DNA from: Physcomitrium patens
Lineage: Eukaryota; Streptophyta; Bryopsida; Funariales; Funariaceae
Reading direction: 5' to 3'
Length of the DNA: 64,000 bases
NCBI RefSeq assembly: GCF_000002425.4
Contig: NC_037266.1
Coordinates: 62,001 to 126,000 of the forward strand
Shown here: in pieces, positions 25,316 through 36,784 of the stretch
Position numbering within the stretch: the stretch's first letter is position 1
How the letters are laid out: each line of letters opens with the position of its first letter
Position numbers and translations under genes: made by a program
Notes under the pieces: generated by a model
The model's database searches: none
The model's input: the letters and a program-made list of their open reading frames with translations, nothing else
What the model was told of the DNA's origin: nothing

Positions 25316-26050
25316 TCATCCTTTCTTCACAGGCCGTTGTACGTAAGACTTGTTCGGATCCTCTGTTTTCAGCTTTGGGGGACGAAGCTCGCCCTTCTTG
25401 GTTTTCTTACCCCCTTTTTGAAAGTTCCGCCAACTAGAAACCCTATTCTCTCTGGTTTCTTCCCACTTCTCCTCGTGCTCCCGCTTGTGTTTCCACATCT
25501 CCCGAGTCTCCTCTTCCTCTTTCTTCACCCTACCCTCTTCTTCTGAAATGCGCATGGTGAGCTTCCTCCGTCTCCACTCCTGTTCTGTCAACATCTCTCT
25601 GACACGCTTCTTCCAAGCCTGCCGGAACTCATCCGACTGCTCAAACTGATTCTCAAATTTCCCCTCATCTACCATGGACTTGATTTTAGACGCATTGTCA
25701 CGTTTCAATTTCTTCCTCCTCTCAGACCGCAACTCATCTCTGGCTGAGTTGATTTGAGAAACAATGTAATCTCGTTCCGCGGGGTCCAGCAGTAATTGTT
25801 GCGCTTTAGCGAGGGCGGCAAAGGCTTCATTAGCCCGAGGATGCTTGCACTTATCAGGGTGAATTAACAAGGATAATTTGCGGTACTGTCTTCTCACTTC
25901 ATCAATGTCAGAGTCAAAGGGCAGATTAAGATGTTCAAAGGGGTTCAGCTTAAAGCAACCCAGGACACGCAGTACCTCATTGTCGCGTTCAACATCACTG
26001 ACTTCCGCAAAGAACTCCTTCAGAAGAGCATCGTCCGACGCGGTCACCAT
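25316..26050 (-). CDS. DNAJC8-type J-domain protein
   Basis: Single-exon gene of 244 aa on the minus strand. The J domain covers about residues 36-92 and carries the HPD triad at 64-66 in LLIHPDKCKHP. That triad stimulates the ATPase of an HSP70 partner. After it comes a long, highly charged, mostly helical tail rich in Lys, Arg and Glu, including MVDEGKFENQFEQSDEFRQA and LTEQEWRRRKL. It ends in DPNKSYVQRPVKKG. This arrangement matches the DNAJC8/SPF31 family, which associates with the spliceosome in animals. The start at 26,050 is the first ATG in frame; the frame stays open to 26,161 but without an upstream ATG. The lack of introns and the short C-terminal region agree with the family. A nuclear location is inferred from the basic tail. 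Confidence 0.9.
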   Translation of the reverse strand: MVTASDDALLKEFFAEVSDVERDNEVLRVLGCFKLNPFEHLNLPFDSDIDEVRRQYRKLSLLIHPDKCKHPRANEAFAALAKAQQLLLDPAERDYIVSQINSARDELRSERRKKLKRDNASKIKSMVDEGKFENQFEQSDEFRQAWKKRVREMLTEQEWRRRKLTMRISEEEGRVKKEEEETREMWKHKREHEEKWEETRENRVSSWRNFQKGGKKTKKGELRPPKLKTEDPNKSYVQRPVKKG

Positions 26051-26450
26051 AGCCGCTGCCAGGAAAGCGCAGAAGAGAGGATAAAAAGAACCAGAGGAAG
26101 AAGAAGAAAGAGAAGAAGCCCTAAGGAGGCAAGAGAAGAAGGAAGAGCGCAGGATGAACAAAAAGAGAGAGAGAGAGAGGGAGAAACAGAGGGAAGACAG
26201 AGAGAAGAGAAGAGAAGAGAAGAGGAAGGGCGGTGATAGAACGCTGCGAGGGAAGGGAAACAGAGAGAAAGGAAAGGTTTAGGGTTACGCGAGGGAGAGG
26301 AGAGGAGAAGCGAGAAGGAACGGGGCAGGAGGAGGAAGAGAAAGAGGAAGAGCAGCAGCGAAGCAACAACACAACACAACACACGAGGCACAAGAGCCAC
26401 GGAGGGGGATGCACAAGACGACGAGGGGTGAGAAAGCTCCACCCCCATTT
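26051..26450 (-). other. GA/CT-rich leader and promoter region of the DNAJC8-like gene
   Basis: Plus-strand AGAG repeats near 26,165-26,230 and 26,290-26,345 mean a strongly pyrimidine-rich transcript leader on the minus strand, as seen upstream of the other genes here. Long Leu/Ser-rich frames in this stretch are by-products of the repeat. No TATA box was identified. Confidence 0.5.
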
Positions 26451-27054
26451 AAAGAATATATTTGTTAAACCCCCAAAAAAAATTATGTGCAGAATTGAAG
26501 AAAACATTTCAAATTATATATGTTTTAGTTAAATCGTGTGAATTGTGTATAACCATTCTTACACACAAGATATGCTTATATTAATTAATCAGATTATATC
26601 TTGTTGACTAAACTTACAATTATAGATTACTTCTGCTTCTGCGATTATCTGGATGTTCGTATCATAAATTTCTGGGTGGTAGTTTGTGTAGTAAATTTGA
26701 ACTGCAAAAAGTTTTAACAATCAATTGCTGGTTGCAGTTGGTGCCATTTCTTCATAGATCGCTATCCAGCCTAATGTGTTTCTGAATATGATTCGAAGAA
26801 CAAAGCTGGGTTGTGAAATGTTTATCAAAAAGCCAACTTTAATGTTCATTCATCTGCGTTTTTGGAGTACTATGAAACTTTGTTTTTGTGCATATAGGGT
26901 CGTAGACGAACGAGAATGTAATTCGAGATGTATTGAAGGAATAAATTAGAAACTTAAGTTGCTTAGATTTATTGAGAAGCAACATCAGTTGAGATTACTA
27001 TTTATTCTTGATGTGCCAGTTTCAGCGGTGGCGATATTTAATGATGACTCCATA
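26451..27054. other. Spacer
   Basis: Moderately AT-rich sequence without a recognisable gene, repeat or RNA. Confidence 0.4.
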
Positions 27055-27300
27055 AAATTTCTCGTCAGTTGTTTTCTGACTCCTGTAATGGTGTTCAAAG
27101 TTTTCACGCTCTTGCGAGTGGAGTAGCTAGTGAAGGAGGCACTCGACCAGGCGAACGAGAAAGCCTAGCTGATAGAAGATGTGAAGGTATCAGCGTTTGG
27201 TATGCGCAACACGGTGTCGAGGAAGATTGGAGCAAGGTTAGAAAAGCTACAAGACCAAGAAACATTGACATTGGCGAAGAGGATCAGCTGGGGGTAACTT
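27055..27300 (+). pseudogene. Broken coiled-coil coding fragment (unrecognised family)
   Basis: In the frame that includes 27,118-27,120 the sequence reads LVKEALDQANEKA, a TAG stop, then LIEDVKVSAFGMRNTVSRK and LEKLQDQETLTLAKR. The heptad-like spacing and amino-acid mix look like real coding sequence. Two TAG codons at 27,124-27,126 and 27,166-27,168 interrupt it; both could derive from CAG (Gln) by C-to-T change. An overlapping open frame of 167 codons in another phase (27,069-27,572) has no such texture. I do not recognise the family; an old gene fragment is the best reading. Confidence 0.45.
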
Positions 27301-27429
27301 GTGGCAATGCCAAAATCGTTTATATTTCGAGCTTGTCTTGCGTATTCATCGGTATGATTGCAGCAAGCACTTCGGTTTTGCAATATTCTGCATTCGGAAT
27401 AGATCAAGGTTCTAATTTCGTTCTTATGC

Positions 27430-27645
27430 CGTGGCCTAGTCTGAGGCAGGTCAGAGAAGTACTAAGCCCATCACTACAGTATATTACTGACACCCAAATA
27501 TGTAGTGCCAAAGGGAAAGAGTTAAGTTTCAAAATAATTGTGAACGTAGCACAATCAAGAGCTAAGAATTAAACCCGGGACCTCCCCATTGCAGCATCCA
27601 CCTTAACCACCATACCTAGCCTCTTCAGTGCTCAGTAAAGGGATG
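27430..27645 (-). mobile_element. tRNA-derived SINE-like element
   Basis: Read on the minus strand, 27,609-27,598 gives TGGTTAAGGTGG, close to the tRNA A box. About 22 bases further, 27,575-27,565 gives GGTTTAATTCT, close to the B box, preceded by GGTCCCGG. Box order and spacing fit an RNA polymerase III promoter. No cloverleaf can be folded by eye, so it is not a functional tRNA. The body end is a guess; no poly(A) tail or target duplication was fixed. Confidence 0.5.
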
Positions 27646-27955
27646 GAATAAATACATGTTTATCTTATCCATCAGTCTAAATTTGTCTCCGGGATTGTGT
27701 TGTGAAAATAGAAGAACTAGATTTATGTTTCTTTGTTAGATGGTGGATTCTACACTGTGCTGGACCATTTTGGCAAGGTAACACACTTGGCGATTTGTTT
27801 TGTAAAAATATTTGCTATTATATTTTCATTAGTCTAATATCTCAATTAGATGTCTTCTGTTTCTATAAATTGTCTGATGAAATAATGTTGGATTTTATAG
27901 TATTTAGTGCAATAGTGATGTGTAAGTTTCTTGACAATCACAATGCATGATTGGT
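27646..27955. other. Transition to AT-rich repeats
   Basis: Composition shifts from gene island to AT-rich repeat. No feature recognised. Confidence 0.4.
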
Positions 27956-28219
27956 TAACCTTGGAGATAAGGATTCAATCTAGTTTCTTTATTTAGTAAT
28001 TTCTCATAATCTTTTATAGCCACAAAGCCTCCTTTACAACAACATATTCTACTTTCATTGATGAAATAGAAACAATAGGTTGCTTCTTGCTAGACCATGT
28101 AACTATTGTGCCATCCATTTTGAATATGAAACCACCAACAAAGCAACAATTTACCTTACAACCTTTCCAAACTACAACAATATAACCTACAAGTTGTAAG
28201 CTTGCATCTTTTCAACCAT

Positions 28220-28224
<5 letters not shown>

Positions 28225-28252
<28 letters not shown>
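28225..28252. repeat. (AT)n microsatellite
   Basis: Perfect AT dinucleotide run inside the copia relic. Confidence 0.85.
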
Positions 28253-28257
<5 letters not shown>

Positions 28258-28451
28258 TACAAATAATAGAAGATATACTTGACTCTTATTAATGTGAAAT
28301 ATATAGATTTTCCATGTATTAAACAAAGTCTTGACATGCCAATGCAGTATTGTACCTTATATTATTTGTAAGGTACAACAATGACCTTATAGCTTTTTGA
28401 TATAGTTTTATTCTATTTACATCTATCAATTTTCTATTTCAATATTTAATA

Positions 28452-28453
<2 letters not shown>

Positions 28454-28491
<38 letters not shown>
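28454..28491. repeat. (AT)n microsatellite
   Basis: Perfect AT dinucleotide run. The flanking words TTTCAATATTTAATAAGATA and TTTCAATATTTAGTAAGATA lie on both sides, so the array sits within a short direct duplication. Confidence 0.8.
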
Positions 28492-28494
<3 letters not shown>

Positions 28495-30300
28495 CATTTC
28501 AATATTTAGTAAGATAATTTTCCATTGATTTTTTCATTTTGTATTCTATATTTCTTTAGCTTTTAAGAAATGTACTTTATTTGGATTAAAAATATAGTGC
28601 CAATTTCTTTGTCTTATAAAAAGTTTTTGTCAAGGATATAACTGAGTTTATCGATATCTTTATCTTTATAACATTCTTGCAACTTTTTTTTTTTTTTAAT
28701 TACAAGAATCTTAAAATTTTGGCCACCAATTAATACATCATTAATATAAACAATGAATACAAATACTAAATCACTAATGTATATTATAAATAAACATGGA
28801 TCAAATTATGAATATTTTTAACAAATAACTAAGAAAGAAATATCCATATTCTTAATCCATAATCTTTAAACTTATTTTAAACTATACAAAGTCTTCAATA
28901 ACCATAATACTTTATTTATTTATTTAGATCAAATATCTGAATCCTTTAGAATCTTCTTGTAGATGTTTTTCTGATTCAATTTATTGTTCAAGTATGTTCA
29001 AGCAATGTCTAATTGCAATGTATTCCATTCAAGTATAATAACAATTACAACATATATACAAATTATTGCAAGACAAGTTATATATGTAAATATTTTGTAA
29101 TAAGTAATATCTTCAAATTATAAATAGTCTTTTGCTATCAATTATATTTTTAATTAATTATTAGATTTATTTTTGGCAAGTTTTATTTCAAAAACTTATT
29201 TGAAATTAATAATTTTATATTAATTGAATAAATTTGTAAATTCTTATGTACCATATCTATAAAAGAATTAAGTTCTCTTTCATTACAAGCTCTCATTTCT
29301 CATTAGAAGATGAGCTTATAATTTGCTAAATTATCTTAGAATCAATGTTGAAATTTGTAAGTTGGTTAGCATCAATAATATTTAAAACTTCAATTAAAAG
29401 ATTAAAATCTCCCTACACAAACTTGTCATTTCTTTCACATAGCTTATAATGTCTTTTTTGTTGTTATTTATTTATTTATTTTCTTTGTAAAATATTTTTT
29501 TAAATAAATACTACTTATATTATAATATTATAATTATAATTTTAAAGAATATTCTTTTACTTGCATTTTTTAGACACATCTATCATGTTCTTTTGTATCT
29601 ATTGATTCAAAATTTGAATCCATGCCAAATTCTTCATGGTTTGTTTATACATAGACTTGTGGTTTTAAATTGTGTGGTTCATTTTTTATTCTTGAGCACT
29701 ATAATTAAAATTTTGCAACATGATTTAACTTGCTTTCTATTTTTCTATCTCTTGATGAAGATCTAACAAATGTCTCATTGGTACAATCATTAACAAAGAC
29801 CACATCTTTTTTGAAAATGACTTACATAGTTTTAGGTTTAAAGATTTTGTATTTTTTGCAACTTTTGAATATCCAAAAAATATATCTTTTGAACCTTGGA
29901 TTCAAGCTTTTGAAACTTTTTTTTTAGTATATGATATCAAGCTAGTCATTCTCAACAATAAGCATAAGAGAGTAAAGATTTATCACCATAGAGTACTTCA
30001 TATGGTGTTGTATCTTAAAGTCTTGTAAGTGGTAGTTGATTATGAATCTATGTTACAAATTAGATTAAAAAACCTAATATTAACTATTTAATTTATTACT
30101 ACCAAAATTGTACATATTTCTTCAAAGATTGTGTGCATTATGTATTCTACCATTAAAATAGTTTTATGCATATAAATTAGAGTTACCATGTGCCAAATAT
30201 CTTCAACTTTAAAATATGCACCAAACTTGCTATTAAAAAATTCTATGCATTTATTTGTGAAGAAATTTTCAATATTTTTTTAAACCCTTATTTGCATGTC

Positions 30301-30829
30301 TACTTCGTAAGTTTTATATGTAATTTAGAACTATTCCTTGGTTTATAAGAAAAACTAAGCTAGTATTATTGGAATATTTATAAATCCAAACAACTAATCA
30401 TTTTTTGCAACCAAAATTAATTGTATTATAATATCCAAGATTTAGCAATATAACATCTAAAATATTATATACATGTAGTTATTTTTTAAAAAAGAATTGT
30501 TGATGTGCCTTATTAATATTGCAATATTAACAAATATATTTAAAAAATATATATATATTTTCTATTTTTTTTTATAGACATTTAATCCAATAATAATTTT
30601 TTTGTCTTAAAAATTATATTAATAGATACATGTACTAATACTTAATATTACTTAATAAATATATAATTAGAAATATTAATATTTACTATGATTGTATTTT
30701 TTTTCAATGTTACAAGGCATAAATGAAGGTTTATTATTGAACCTCATGAGTAACCTATGCTTCTATCTTAATCTTAAAATTAGATAGATATATTTTTATT
30801 AAAAGAAAGAATCTAATTTTTATCTCTTT

Positions 30830-30872
<43 letters not shown>

Positions 30873-30914
30873 CATTACAATTAATATGAACAAAATCTAA
30901 TATTTTAGGATTTT
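30301..30914. repeat. AT-rich decayed sequence with (AT)n run
   Basis: Probably the upstream (gag-side) part of the antisense copia relic, too degraded to read. An (AT)n run lies at 30,832-30,869. Confidence 0.45.
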
Positions 30915-31439
30915 TGTTAGAGACCGTATATAAGACAAGGATTTAAGATTAAGAAATGGAGTTAGTTCAACATTAGAACAATAACTAGATACAAGACAAG
31001 AAGGTCCTAACTAGACCACAAGAAGTAAATTGTTGAGATTGAAGATCCTCTCAACCTTAACTCTTATATACTAGGTCCTAGGAAGCTTCTTGAGAAGTTT
31101 TCATGAAGCTTGGAAACAAAGCAAGCCTAAGGTTCTTCTTTGGCAACTTCTTAAATCATCTAAAGCCTCTTAGAACCTTTCAAGATTTCCTGTGACCTTC
31201 TAGAACTTTCTTAAAATCTATTGGAATCTTTTAGAACCATCTTTGAACCTATTGGAATCTTTTAGAACCATCTTTGAACCTATTGGAATCTTTTAGAACC
31301 ATCTTTGAACCTATTAGAATCTTCTAAAACCATCTTTGAACCTATTGGAACCTTCTAGAATCTCCTAGAACCTACTGGAATTTTTTGGAATTTTTTGGAA
31401 CCTTTTGGAACCTCCTAAAATCTTCTTGAACCTTCATCA
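30915..31439. repeat. TG...CA-ended repeat with a 31-bp minisatellite
   Basis: The segment starts TGTTAGAGACCGTATATAAG and ends CCTTCATCA. At 31,218-31,372 it holds about five head-to-tail units of 31 bp based on CTATTGGAATCTTTTAGAAC plus CATCTTTGAAC; three units (31,218, 31,249, 31,280) are identical. Related GGAACCTT words extend from 31,165 to 31,430. It lies exactly between the antisense copia relic and the truncated end of an antisense chromovirus. It could be a solo LTR, but no target duplication was seen. Confidence 0.6.
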
Positions 31440-34094
31440 GTTGTATTTCCATGACAGTTTTAGAATTTATAAGATCTGTCTTCTCTCTTCACAAATAAGA
31501 TAGGAGTCTCAGCTCAAGATTTAGAATAGCGTATGAAATTTTTAGTCAAATTTTCATTAATGTATTCCTTAAATACAACCAATTTTTTTTTAAATAGACT
31601 ATAGATTAGTCTGAATGGTGGTTGAGTTCTTTCTTAAAGATTAATGGAACAATCATAAAGACGATGCTTTGAAAGAATATATGCATTTTTTTTAAAGACA
31701 TCTTGATAATATTGATATTGGCTTAGAATGCCATTAAAAATAAAAATTCTATTAATAATAGATATGACATATATAACAAAAGTTCATTCTTCTTTTGTAA
31801 CATACATGAAAGTTTTTGCACCTACTAATAATAATTTGGATAGATTGATTTTATAGGTTTCTATTTGCTTAATAAAATCTTGACTTAAATTATAGAAAAA
31901 ATTAAGATTGCAAGAAATCTAGTCTAATTGAGGATTATATCTTTCTAACTACAATAGTATTAAAATAATTGGATTAGAAAGAAATCTAATTATATAAAAT
32001 ATTATTAAACTATTATCACCACTAATTGCTACTTCAATAGAAATGATTTGATGTATAATATTTTCAAAAGATAATGATTGACCATCTATTATTTCTACAT
32101 GCATAAATTCGATTTTCTTAACTAAAGATATATCTTATTTTTTGACAAAGTTTTATCTATAAAACAAGTTCAAGCTCTTGAATCCAATAAGGCTAAGACT
32201 TTGTAATTATTGCTCCTAAATAAACTCTTCTTATAAAAAAAGTGAGGGATCTAAAGAGAAAATAGGACCTTAATTAGGAATTGCATAAGATTCCATCGAC
32301 ATGGTTCCTATTGTAATTGAGAGACTTATTTTTTGATACATTCTCTTCTTTGGCAACCATGTTTCTTATTTTGTGATTGAGTTGTTTCTTTAGAAAATGT
32401 TGATCAGTGTACTTGAATTCTCTACAATTTAGGCACCAACCTTCTTAAAAATAAATCTTTTTTTGCTTACTAAAAAGTTTAAAATGTATCATATTAATTT
32501 CTATTGGCTCAATTCTTGATGAATAAATTTTTGGACACTTTAAAACTGTTGTCATTACTTGTTTTTTTCCAACCAAATCTTTATACTTGATGTCTTTCAA
32601 ATAATTGATTGTTGCATGCCTTGGCTTGAGTAATAAATTATTTCAAATATTTTGCTTTTGGCATTATCAATAAAAAAATCTTTTATGTTGTTATTTAATC
32701 CATATCAAAATTGATTGATAGGAATTTTGTCATTTTAGTCCACGTTATAAGTGAGCTTTTGGAATTTATTACCATATATGATAGCTGACTACAATTCTTG
32801 TCGTAAAGATAAGAGCTTGGTCTCTACTATTTTTTCTCAATCACTTTCTTCAAATGTGGCAATAAACTTTTTTAGGAATGGATTCAAATCATAAAAGAGT
32901 TATCAATTATTTTCTATCAACGGTGCAAATCAAGAGAAAGTACTTCAAAATAGAAGTATGCTTATAAATTCAACTTAAGTAAATCTATCAAGATATTAGA
33001 AGAGATGCAATCTTAGATAGAACTTGACTTGTTGCAAAAATCCTCAAAAGTTTGATCTTATTTTATTAAATTTTTGGGAATATTAATCATTATTCCTATT
33101 ATATTTATAAAGGTAAAACTTTCTAGATTTGGTTGTGAGATCAATTTACTTGCTTCCTTCAATTGCTCAATTTCTTGATACAAATTCTAAACTTTTTTTT
33201 TATAGATATAGAATTAGTGTTTTCTTGATTGGTATTGGTGATGGCTGAAATTTTTGCCTTGAATGTTGATAAGTTTGTAAAAATCTATAATAGTTACAAA
33301 TCTATTATTAATTTTGCCAATTATAGCATCCATAATTTTTTCTTCCATTTCAAACGACTTAACAAATCTACAAGTCAAATTAGAAGAGAATAATTTGTAA
33401 TTTTTAATGTTGAATGGAAATTTTTATAAAGAGGGATAATTTGCTCTTTTTTTAAAAAAATCAATCTTAAAAAACTAAATAATTTGTTTAAAGGTGGATA
33501 ATCTATAACTTTTAAAATATAACAATAGAAGTAGAGTAATTTACTCACTTCTAATACAAAAGAAAAACTACAAGTTAGGACTCTTGTCAAACTATCAAGG
33601 ACATGAATCTCAAAGAACTAAAATATCAATACACTCTTGTGTCACTTGAAAAGACTAAAAAATCACTCAATAATGATATAGTATTAAATTAGAATGACTA
33701 TTGCCAAAAATAAAAAGACTAAAAAATCTTGAAATAAGACTAAAGACTAAAAAGGCATTGAGAAGAGTATAGAAAGCTTCACTCTTACCTCCATAAGTAT
33801 TCTTAACTAAGAGCTATGCGGCCATGTTCTATAGTACTTTGAAAACATGTTAACTTTAGAAGACATGTAACTTAACTTACAAGGTAAGTTTTCTATATCA
33901 CATAGTTAACTTGTTCCACAAGATATCAATACTTGGTTAATTTATTGACCAAATTTTTAATCTACCAATCAACTACAAACACATGTATGATGAAAGCAAC
34001 ATCTAAGAAGTTTCTAAGAAGTTTTTCTAGAAAATATTATGAATTAAATTTACTTTTATCTACTTCTATTTAATATTATAGGTAAATATTAGAG

Positions 34095-34145
<51 letters not shown>

Positions 34146-34155
34146 ATTTGTGACA
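31440..34155 (-). mobile_element. Truncated chromovirus B, antisense (LTR, gag, protease, start of RT)
   Basis: Read on the minus strand from 34,155: LTR (34,155-33,585), gag, zinc knuckle, protease region, and the first part of reverse transcriptase, stopping near 31,460. Gag words include LQQVKFYLRLH near 33,030. The zinc knuckle near 32,450-32,420 reads CLNCREFKYTDQHF, with the His and last Cys of CCHC replaced. Protease and RT blocks match chromovirus A. The rest of pol and the 3' LTR are missing, replaced by the minisatellite-bearing repeat at 30,915-31,439. Confidence 0.8.
33585..34155 (-). repeat. Uninterrupted LTR of chromovirus B
   Basis: 571 bp on the minus strand, starting TGTCACAAATATATATATG and ending AGTTTGACA, so it has the TG...CA ends of an LTR. 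It contains the (TA)n run at 34,097-34,148 found in the other copies. It is the only copy without a nested insertion and so defines the LTR length of the family. Confidence 0.75.
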
Positions 34156-36240
34156 GCTATAAAAAAAAATTAGCTTATGTTATTGTTGTTATATGTGGTT
34201 TTAATGGTAAAAAGACTTTAAATGGCATTCTTAGCTAATATCAATATTTTAAAGATATATTTGATAAAAAAAAATATAAATACTCTTTCAAAACATTATT
34301 TTTATGACTATTCAATTAACATTCAAGAAAGAGTTCAACTGCCATTTGAACCAATCTATAGTTTAATACAAAATGAATTGCTTGAACTCAAGGAGTATAT
34401 TGAAGAAAATTTGGCCAAAAACTTCATATGCTATTTCAAATTTCCAACAAGAGTTCAAATTTTATTTGTAAAAGAAAAAGATGGATCATTAGAGATGTGT
34501 ATAAATTATGAAAGATTCAACAAGATTATTATCAAGAATTGGTATCTACTCTCTTTGATATCTAAACTTCTTGATCAGTTGAATCAAGCTAAAATTTATA
34601 CAAAAATAGATCTATGAGGGGCATATAATTTAGTATACATCAATAAAAGAGATGAATAGAAAATTACGTTTTGAACCAGATATGGATATTTTGAATATAA
34701 TGTCATATCTTTTAGACTTAAAAATGTACTAATATCTTTTCAACATTTAATCAATGATATATTTTGAAAGTTTTTAGATAATTTTATTGTTTATTATTTA
34801 AAAAATATTTTAATCTATTATAAGAATATAGAAGCACATGAACTTTATATTCATCATGTCTTACAAAAATCAAGAAATATGAGATTCTATGTCAAGATGA
34901 AAAAGTCTGTATTTCACACTAGTCAAGACATTATCTTAGGATATGTTATTTTAAATGATGGACTTATCATAGATCCTAAGAAAATTCAAATTGTTATGGA
35001 TTGAAAGATCCTAAAAATGTTTTAAGATGTCCAATATTTTTTGGAATTTTCTAACTAGTATAAAATCTTCATGAAGGACTTTTCTTAAGTTTTAGCTCTA
35101 CTTACATATTTGACTTGTAAAGACAAACTCTAATAGAATTAAGAAGCAATAATAACATTTGAAGCTTTAAAGATAATCTTTGTTTTTGCACCAATTTTGT
35201 ATTGCATGGAATTTTTTAAGCCATTTTTTATGGAAACAAACACATCAAGCTTTGTTATGGATGTATATTATCATAAATGAGAAAAAATGATAAACTTCAT
35301 TCAATAGCTTTTTATTCTAAAAATATTTCAGTAGCCAAGATCAACTACAAGATTTACAACAAAGAACTTCTTGTAATTATTTATTTATTTCAAAAATAGT
35401 TCTATTATCTAGAAGACATTCTTAATTCAATTATCATATATACAAATCAAAAGAAACTTAAGTATTTTATATTAGTACATGTTTTGAATTTTCATGAAGT
35501 CGGCTAGAACATATCCTTATTAAGATTCAAATTCAAAATCACTTATTAACAAGAAAAATAATAAGGTTTTTAAAACACACCATGTAGACTATCTTACTTT
35601 TTACCAAAAGAAAAAAATACCGCTTTTTTTGAATAACAAATAATTCTCTTGAAGCTAAAGCATCTTCATCTTTCAACAATAAAAGTTGATTCAACTTTTA
35701 TTAAGCAAGTTCAATCAAGTATGTCTTCTAATCGCTTTATTTGTGATATTAAGAGAAATCCTTCAAAGTATCTTGATACTTTTAAGTTTAAATTCAAGAA
35801 CAATCTATTATATTTCAATAAGTGCTCATATGTTCCAAAAAATCAAGCTTGATTACATATACTTTAAGCTTTTAATAACTTTCTAAAAGTATGATATTTT
35901 GAATGCAATAAAATTTTAGAACTAATATCAAGAAATTTTTAGTAGCTGCAAATGTAGAAGGTACTAAAAGATTTTGTATAATCTTATGATGTTTACTTAA
36001 GATTAAAAATCCCTTGTCATCAACCTTACGGACTTCTTCAATCATTATCCATTTTAGAACAACCATGGTCTTTTGTTTCTTTGGATTTTATCACAAATCG
36101 TTTAGTCTTAAGTTTTTATAATTCTATATTCATGATAATAGATTATTTCACCAAGATGGTACATTTTGTACTATATATACAATCTACGAGAAATACATAA
36201 GCTTTTCATAAATAAGTATTAAAATTAAGATTAATAATAG
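34156..36240 (+). pseudogene. Chromovirus C pol remnant (RT, RNase H, integrase)
   Basis: Plus-strand pol beginning abruptly at the outer edge of the antisense LTR of B, with no gag or 5' LTR. RT opens at 34,222 with an open stretch of 131 codons containing LKEYIEENLAKNFICYF, QILFVKEKDGS and AKIYTKIDL, ending in TGA at the next residue. The catalytic box near 34,790-34,808 reads YLKN instead of YxDD. RNase H is near 35,200-35,480. Integrase runs from about 35,649 (core near 36,060-36,180, PWSFVSLDFI) and breaks off near 36,230. Sequence agreement with A is high, so both belong to one family. Confidence 0.82.
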
Positions 36241-36784
36241 TAAATCTTTTCTATAAAAAAAATACAATTTAAAAAAGATTACATTTTATGTTCTATCTTT
36301 ATTTGTGATTTCTGTGTAATTGTGGCATTAAAGAGATAAAGAACCAATAGCCAAAAAATTCAATTCAAGGGCCATTATTTGATGACTTATGAAATGAGAT
36401 ATTTTAATTATTATAACCTTCAAAATGACATAATAGAATTGAAGTCCTTCAAGAATGACATGTTCTTCTTTAAATAGATGGCAAGATATAATGCATTTAG
36501 TATTACAATCTAGAAAGAAAGTGTCAATGTTTGGAGATTTTATTGAAAGTAGCAATGACTCTTGATGGTGTTACAAATGTTTAATTTGAAGAAAGTTATG
36601 AAAGTCTCAACAATAATCAAATAACAGGGTGGTCTTGCCACCCTTCAATGTGACATTACTTATGGTTGAAAGGACCTATCAACTACCTTCAAAATAAACA
36701 AAGATTAAAGTATGTGACAAATATAATTTGCCACATCTTAGACTTCTTCAACATGTAATCACTACTCCTTAAAAATGAGAGTAA
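36241..36784. other. Unclassified insert between integrase and 3' LTR of chromovirus C
   Basis: Here element A has the end of integrase and the chromodomain, but this sequence does not match. It has a slightly different texture (for example CAGGGTGGTCTTGCCACCCT near 36,627-36,646, a short palindrome) and a 75-codon open frame on the minus strand with no recognisable features. It looks like a replacement or insertion. Confidence 0.4.

Larger units (their letters stand above)
27956..30300 (-). mobile_element. Antisense Ty1/copia pol relic (integrase to RNase H)
   Basis: Reading leftward on the minus strand, integrase appears near 30,060-29,985 (IHNQLPLTRL, DTTPYEVLYGDKS) and its C-terminal part near 29,900-29,740 (KDIFFGYSKVAKN). 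Reverse transcriptase follows, with KSLY/FK remnants near 28,890 and the catalytic box near 28,770-28,725 as FIVYINDVLIGG, where the first aspartate of YVDD is Asn. RNase H lies near 28,110-28,000 (WSSKKQPIVSISSMKVEYVV). The order is correct for copia. Stops and frameshifts are frequent and no LTR pair was found. AT microsatellites at 28,225-28,252 and 28,454-28,491 interrupt it. Confidence 0.82.

Noticed and set aside
26044..26507. Minus-strand Leu/Ser-rich frames upstream of the DNAJC8-like gene
   Set aside because: Produced by GA/CT repeats in the leader, and no ATG extends the J-protein frame.
27069..27572. Open frame of 167 codons
   Set aside because: It runs across the SINE-like element and is in a different phase from the protein-like fragment, so it is probably chance.
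27560..27615. tRNA gene on the minus strand
   Set aside because: A- and B-box words are present but no acceptor stem or anticodon arm can be formed, so it was called SINE-like instead.
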